NCBI RefSeq assembly: GCF_014652835.1
Contig: NZ_BMZO01000001.1
Location: 310,001-374,000, forward strand
Direction of reading: 5' to 3'
From: Limoniibacter endophyticus
GTDB lineage: Bacteria > Pseudomonadota > Alphaproteobacteria > Rhizobiales > Rhizobiaceae
DNA: 64,000 nt
A program made the translations under genes and the position numbers. Of this stretch, positions 61,253-64,000 are shown in pieces; position 1 is the stretch's first letter; every line of letters begins with the position of its first letter. Below the pieces are notes generated by a model that was given only the letters and a program-made list of their open reading frames with translations, was not told where the DNA came from and searched no databases.

Positions 61253-61267
61253 TTGGAACCATTCTAA
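61253..61267 (-). promoter_or_regulatory. Irr-like iron control element upstream of suf
   Basis: TTGGAA-CCA-TTCTAA differs from the core Irr box (TTAGAA-N3-TTCTAA) at one of twelve positions, though the outer bases match less well (11 of 14 in the longer consensus). It lies 117 bp upstream of the iscS-like gene and 75 bp upstream of the divergent hydrolase gene. Irr control of suf genes is known in rhizobia; binding here is inference. Confidence 0.5.
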
Positions 61268-61341
61268 TCTGGTTTTAAGTCCCTGTCGCGGTCGCGTCAA
61301 GGGCAGTTACCGACGCAACCGAGCCGAAACCGGAGTACCCT

Positions 61342-62016
61342 ATGCCCGAAGTGATCTTCAACGGTCCAGCAGGTCGTCTCGAAGGCCGTTATCAGCCTTC
61401 GCCAGAGCGCCACGCACCGATCGCCATCATCCTGCACCCTCATCCACGCTTCGGCGGGACGATGAACAATCCGATAGTCTACAACCTCTTCTACATGTTC
61501 CAGAAGCGCGGCTTTACGACGCTTCGTTTCAATTTCCGCGGCATCGGCCGCAGCCAGGGCGAATTCGACCATGGCCAGGGCGAATTGTCGGATGCGGCGG
61601 CAGCTCTGGATTATATCCAGGCCATCCATCCCGATTCAAAGAGCTGCTGGGTTGCCGGCTATTCCTTCGGCGCCTGGATCGGCATGCAGCTTTTGATGCG
61701 GCGCCCGGAAATCGAGGGCTTCATCTCGGTTGCGCCCCAGCCGAACACCTACGACTTCTCCTTCCTCGCCCCTTGTCCATCTTCGGGCCTGATCATCCAT
61801 GGCGATCAGGACAAGGTGGCGCCGCCAAAGGACGTGCAGGGGCTTGTCGACAAGCTCCACACACAGAAGGGCATCACCATTACGCAAAAGACGATGATCG
61901 GTGCGAACCACTTCTTCACCGGTCAGGACGATGTTCTCATCGACGAGTGCGCAGATTATCTCGATCGTCGTCTGAATGGCGAACTGGCTGAGGCGCGCCC
62001 TAAGCGCCTGCGCTGA
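61342..62016 (+). CDS. alpha/beta hydrolase
   Basis: Serine hydrolase fold, 224 residues. Ser108 in GYSFGAW is the nucleophile, Asp157 in HGDQDKV the acid and His190 in GANHFFTG the base. LHPHPRFGGTMNNP forms the oxyanion region and FRGIGRSQGEFD follows, the pattern of the YfhR/COG2945-type hydrolases. The substrate is unknown. GGAG precedes the ATG. It is transcribed divergently from the suf operon and ends before a 13-bp terminator stem. Confidence 0.9.
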   Translation: MPEVIFNGPAGRLEGRYQPSPERHAPIAIILHPHPRFGGTMNNPIVYNLFYMFQKRGFTTLRFNFRGIGRSQGEFDHGQGELSDAAAALDYIQAIHPDSKSCWVAGYSFGAWIGMQLLMRRPEIEGFISVAPQPNTYDFSFLAPCPSSGLIIHGDQDKVAPPKDVQGLVDKLHTQKGITITQKTMIGANHFFTGQDDVLIDECADYLDRRLNGELAEARPKRLR

Positions 62017-62033
62017 TTCTCGAAGCATAAAGC

Positions 62034-62067
62034 AGAAAACCCCGGACATCGTGTTCCGGGGTTTTCT
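62034..62067. terminator. two-sided terminator between hydrolase and DUF2155 genes
   Basis: AGAAAACCCCGGA (62034-62046) and TCCGGGGTTTTCT (62055-62067) form a perfect 13-bp stem with an 8-base loop. The A- and T-rich outer ends let it serve both convergent genes. Confidence 0.85.
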
Positions 62068-62076
62068 ACTTCATAA

Positions 62077-62523
62077 TCAATTAGCGGGCGCTTTCGCGGT
62101 TTCCGGCGGCGGAACATTCGATTTCTGCAAACACGCCTTCAGCCACACATCGTAAACGGGGTGTTCCACGGCGCTGATGCCGGGGCTTTCTGCAAACATC
62201 CAGCCGGTAAAAATGCGGCGAATCTTGCGGTCCAGAGTGATTTCATCAACCTCGACAAAGGTGGTGGTTTTAGGCTCCTCCTCATCCACGCGCGAATAAC
62301 AGACGCGAGGAGTGACTTGAAGCGCACCAAATTGTACGGTCTCGCCGATATATACGTCGAAGGTGATAATGCGGCCGGTAATCTTATCGATACCAGCAAA
62401 CTGCGCGACCGGATTTTCAATACGTTCGGCCTGCGCTTGAGGAACCACAGCAAGGACGGCAATGAGCGCGGCTAGAGCTGATGCTTTCAAACGCTGCATG
62501 ATCATCCGTTTTCGAGTCTGCAT
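62077..62523 (-). CDS. DUF2155 exported protein
   Basis: Protein of 148 residues with a signal peptide (hydrophobic about 13-30, likely cut after AQA near 32) and a DUF2155 domain: FAGIDKITGRIITFDV, VCYSRVDEEEPKTTTF and FTGWMFAESPGISAVEHPVYDVWL. The family is alphaproteobacterial, periplasmic and often next to the NDUFA12 gene, as here; its role is unknown. Starts at codons 7 or 9 (62505, 62499) are also possible. Two cysteines may form a disulfide. Confidence 0.9.
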   Translation of the reverse strand: MQTRKRMIMQRLKASALAALIAVLAVVPQAQAERIENPVAQFAGIDKITGRIITFDVYIGETVQFGALQVTPRVCYSRVDEEEPKTTTFVEVDEITLDRKIRRIFTGWMFAESPGISAVEHPVYDVWLKACLQKSNVPPPETAKAPAN

Positions 62524-62610
62524 CCGCCCCCACTCTCCTTATCAGAATACTTGACGGATAAGCCTCGTAACCGCTTCATACGTCAAAAACGAGGCATGCT
62601 AGCCAGCAGC

Positions 62611-63006
62611 TTAATCGCCAGGTGTCCAGGCGTCGTAGTCGCCGGTGACGCGCGGACGCGTACCGTTGCTGGTCATTGATCCCTTGGGGCGATAGGCCTC
62701 CGGCGAACCGGTCAGATTCGGCTTGTGCGGTTTCTGCCACTCGCGCGGCTGATATTCTTCCTGGCTTGGCGCAATATCGGTTCGATGGTGCATCCAGCCG
62801 TGCCAGCCCGCAGGAATAGCCGAAGCTTCTGCATAACCATTGAAGATGACCCAGCGACGCGGACGGCCTTCATTATCTTTCGGACCTTCGTAATAGCTAT
62901 TACCGAATTCGTCCTGACCGATCTTATTACCAAAGCGCCACGTGTAGAAGCGCGTTCCGATCGTCTGTCCGTTCCACCAGGTGAATACCTGCTTGAGAAT
63001 GCTCAT
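62611..63006 (-). CDS. NDUFA12-like complex I accessory subunit
   Basis: Homologue of the mitochondrial complex I subunit NDUFA12 (B17.2), 131 residues, peripheral to the membrane in alphaproteobacterial NADH dehydrogenase. The diagnostic segments are TWWNGQTIGTRFYTWRFG, VGNSYYEG-type FGNSYYEGPKD, RRWVIFNGYAEASAIPAGWH and GWMHHRTD. The start at 63006 (MSILKQVFTWW) replaces a frame 24 codons longer. It is followed by DUF2155 87 bp downstream, a conserved pair. Confidence 0.95.
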   Translation of the reverse strand: MSILKQVFTWWNGQTIGTRFYTWRFGNKIGQDEFGNSYYEGPKDNEGRPRRWVIFNGYAEASAIPAGWHGWMHHRTDIAPSQEEYQPREWQKPHKPNLTGSPEAYRPKGSMTSNGTRPRVTGDYDAWTPGD

Positions 63007-63087
63007 CTCACGGTCCTCGCAAACGGCATAAAGCCGCCATAGTCCTTCAATTCCTGCGCAGGGCTTTGCACCCGGCACAGCTTTATG

Positions 63088-63552
63088 TCAATCGCGCAGT
63101 TTCATTTTGAAGCCCGCATGGCTATGCGAAAAGCCCAGGCGTTCATAAAAACGGTGGGCATCCACACGGACATTGTTAGACATAAGCTGTATAAGACGTA
63201 CGTCTTCACTTTTTGCCTTGTCGATCGCGAATGTGATCATTCTGGCACCGATCCCACGACCGCGCATCGTGCTTTTCGTCTGCACCGCTTCGATGATCAT
63301 GTTCCTGGAGCCCCGTGCCGTCATCGACCTGACGAAGGTCAACTGAAACGTTCCCACCACCTGGCCATCCATCTCAGCAACGTAAAGCGTATCATTGGTG
63401 CTCTGCTCAATTTCGATGAATGCGCGACGATAGCCGGGCAAGGCATCTGCGCCTGTAGTGTCACCATGACCGCCTAGCGCATCATCGGCAAAGAGCGCAA
63501 CGATTGCTTCAACGTCGCTCTTTTTAGCCTCGCGGATAATTAGCTCGCTCAC
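63088..63552 (-). CDS. GNAT family N-acetyltransferase
   Basis: Acetyltransferase of 154 residues. It starts MSELIIREAKKSDVEAIVAL; the acetyl-CoA loop is STMRGRGIGARMITFAI (about 92-108) and RFYERLGFSHSHAGFKM closes the domain. The start codon is GTG at 63552, two bases after the stop of the next GNAT gene, so the two are translationally coupled. Substrate unknown. Confidence 0.9.
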   Translation of the reverse strand: MSELIIREAKKSDVEAIVALFADDALGGHGDTTGADALPGYRRAFIEIEQSTNDTLYVAEMDGQVVGTFQLTFVRSMTARGSRNMIIEAVQTKSTMRGRGIGARMITFAIDKAKSEDVRLIQLMSNNVRVDAHRFYERLGFSHSHAGFKMKLRD

Positions 63553-63554
63553 TT

Positions 63555-64000
63555 TCAGTCCGCCCAGAGAATTGGTCGCTCAAGCGTCACGGTCGTGAAG
63601 CCTTCCATCGGTCCTGGCTCCGACTTTACGCGGGCGAAGCCTTGAGCCAGGCAATAGGAGATAGCACGCACATTCTGCTCCTCAACTTCGAGGCGGATGC
63701 GTTCAGCGTCGGGAAAGCAGCCCTCTATCTCGTCGAGAAGGCCGGTGCCTATGCCCTGCCCCTGCAACTCCGGGAGCACATAGAGCTGGCGCAAGATAAT
63801 TGTCTTGCCACCGTCAATCGCTTCGGCGAAGACCACACCGCCGATGCGCTTTCCGTCGTCAGCCAGCAGGAATTCCGACTGCGGCTTCTCGATGTATCGC
63901 GAAAGAACACTGATGGAATGCCACTCATCGGTAATGCGCGCCACGGCATCTGGACCGTAGATCATGTCATAGGTCGCGTGCCACGTCTCCGCGAGTAGCG
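63555..64000 (-). CDS. GNAT family N-acetyltransferase, cut by window edge
   Basis: Partial gene; the reading frame is open to the right edge, and codons upstream of the ATG at 63965 (encoding LLAETWHATYD) continue the usual GNAT N-terminus, so the true start lies outside. The acetyl-CoA loop is VLPELQGQGIGTGLLDEIEG and the C-terminal ISYCLAQGFARVKSEPG is typical. It is coupled to the GNAT gene at 63088-63552. Substrate unknown. Confidence 0.88.
   Translation of the reverse strand, partial: LLAETWHATYDMIYGPDAVARITDEWHSISVLSRYIEKPQSEFLLADDGKRIGGVVFAEAIDGGKTIILRQLYVLPELQGQGIGTGLLDEIEGCFPDAERIRLEVEEQNVRAISYCLAQGFARVKSEPGPMEGFTTVTLERPILWAD

Overview
The window is a gene-dense stretch of an alphaproteobacterial chromosome, most likely from the Hyphomicrobiales (Brucellaceae/Rhizobiaceae/Phyllobacteriaceae level). 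The basis is the protein sequences (GatA, RplL, RpoB/RpoC and NDUFA12-like proteins of rhizobial/brucella type), a GTTC-N7-GTTC alphaproteobacterial LexA box, an Irr-like box upstream of suf, and an imuA-imuB-dnaE2 cassette. The genus is inference. No rRNA, CRISPR array, insertion sequence or prophage was seen.

Layout. (1) 0.3-8.2 kb: DUF599 and DUF218 membrane proteins, gatC-GNAT-gatA, a UPF0173 metallo-hydrolase, ruvX, an AEC transporter and an AidB-type acyl-CoA dehydrogenase. (2) 8.4-20.8 kb: a mostly plus-strand housekeeping run of pyrB, a dihydroorotase homologue without its metal ligands, plsY, dprA, topA, rnr, DUF983, NUDIX, MFS and rpmG. (3) 20.8-34.2 kb: a GNAT gene and a structured gene-free gap, then the minus-strand transcription/translation block tRNA-Trp, secE, nusG, rplK, rplA, rplJ, rplL, rpoB, rpoC. 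Several of its spacers hold strong hairpins. (4) 34.2-36.0 kb: a segment between tRNA-Trp and tRNA-Thr with an orphan exported protein and a small proline/acid-rich ORF.

(5) 36.0-45.7 kb: an accessory catabolic-looking locus. A dipeptide/opine-type ABC transporter with a fused double ATPase and a GhrA-like reductase lies on the minus strand. Divergent from it are an XRE-cupin regulator, a DAO-family FAD oxidase and a D-threonine-aldolase/DSD1-family PLP enzyme. Together these suggest uptake and breakdown of a beta-hydroxy D-amino acid or related amine, with glycine and glyoxylate as possible intermediates. This is the best candidate in the window for an undescribed pathway. (6) 45.7-51.2 kb: the SOS mutasome imuA-imuB-dnaE2 behind a LexA box. 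(7) 51.4-54.0 kb: nadK and a RhlE-type helicase. (8) 54.0-61.3 kb: a seven-gene suf operon (iscS-like, sufB, C, D, S, T, A) with an Irr-like box upstream. (9) 61.3-64.0 kb: an alpha/beta hydrolase, DUF2155, the NDUFA12 homologue and two GNAT genes, the last cut by the window edge.

Starts were trimmed where the longest frame ran past a conserved N-terminus or a good Shine-Dalgarno site. Functions come from motif recognition by eye; no database search was run.
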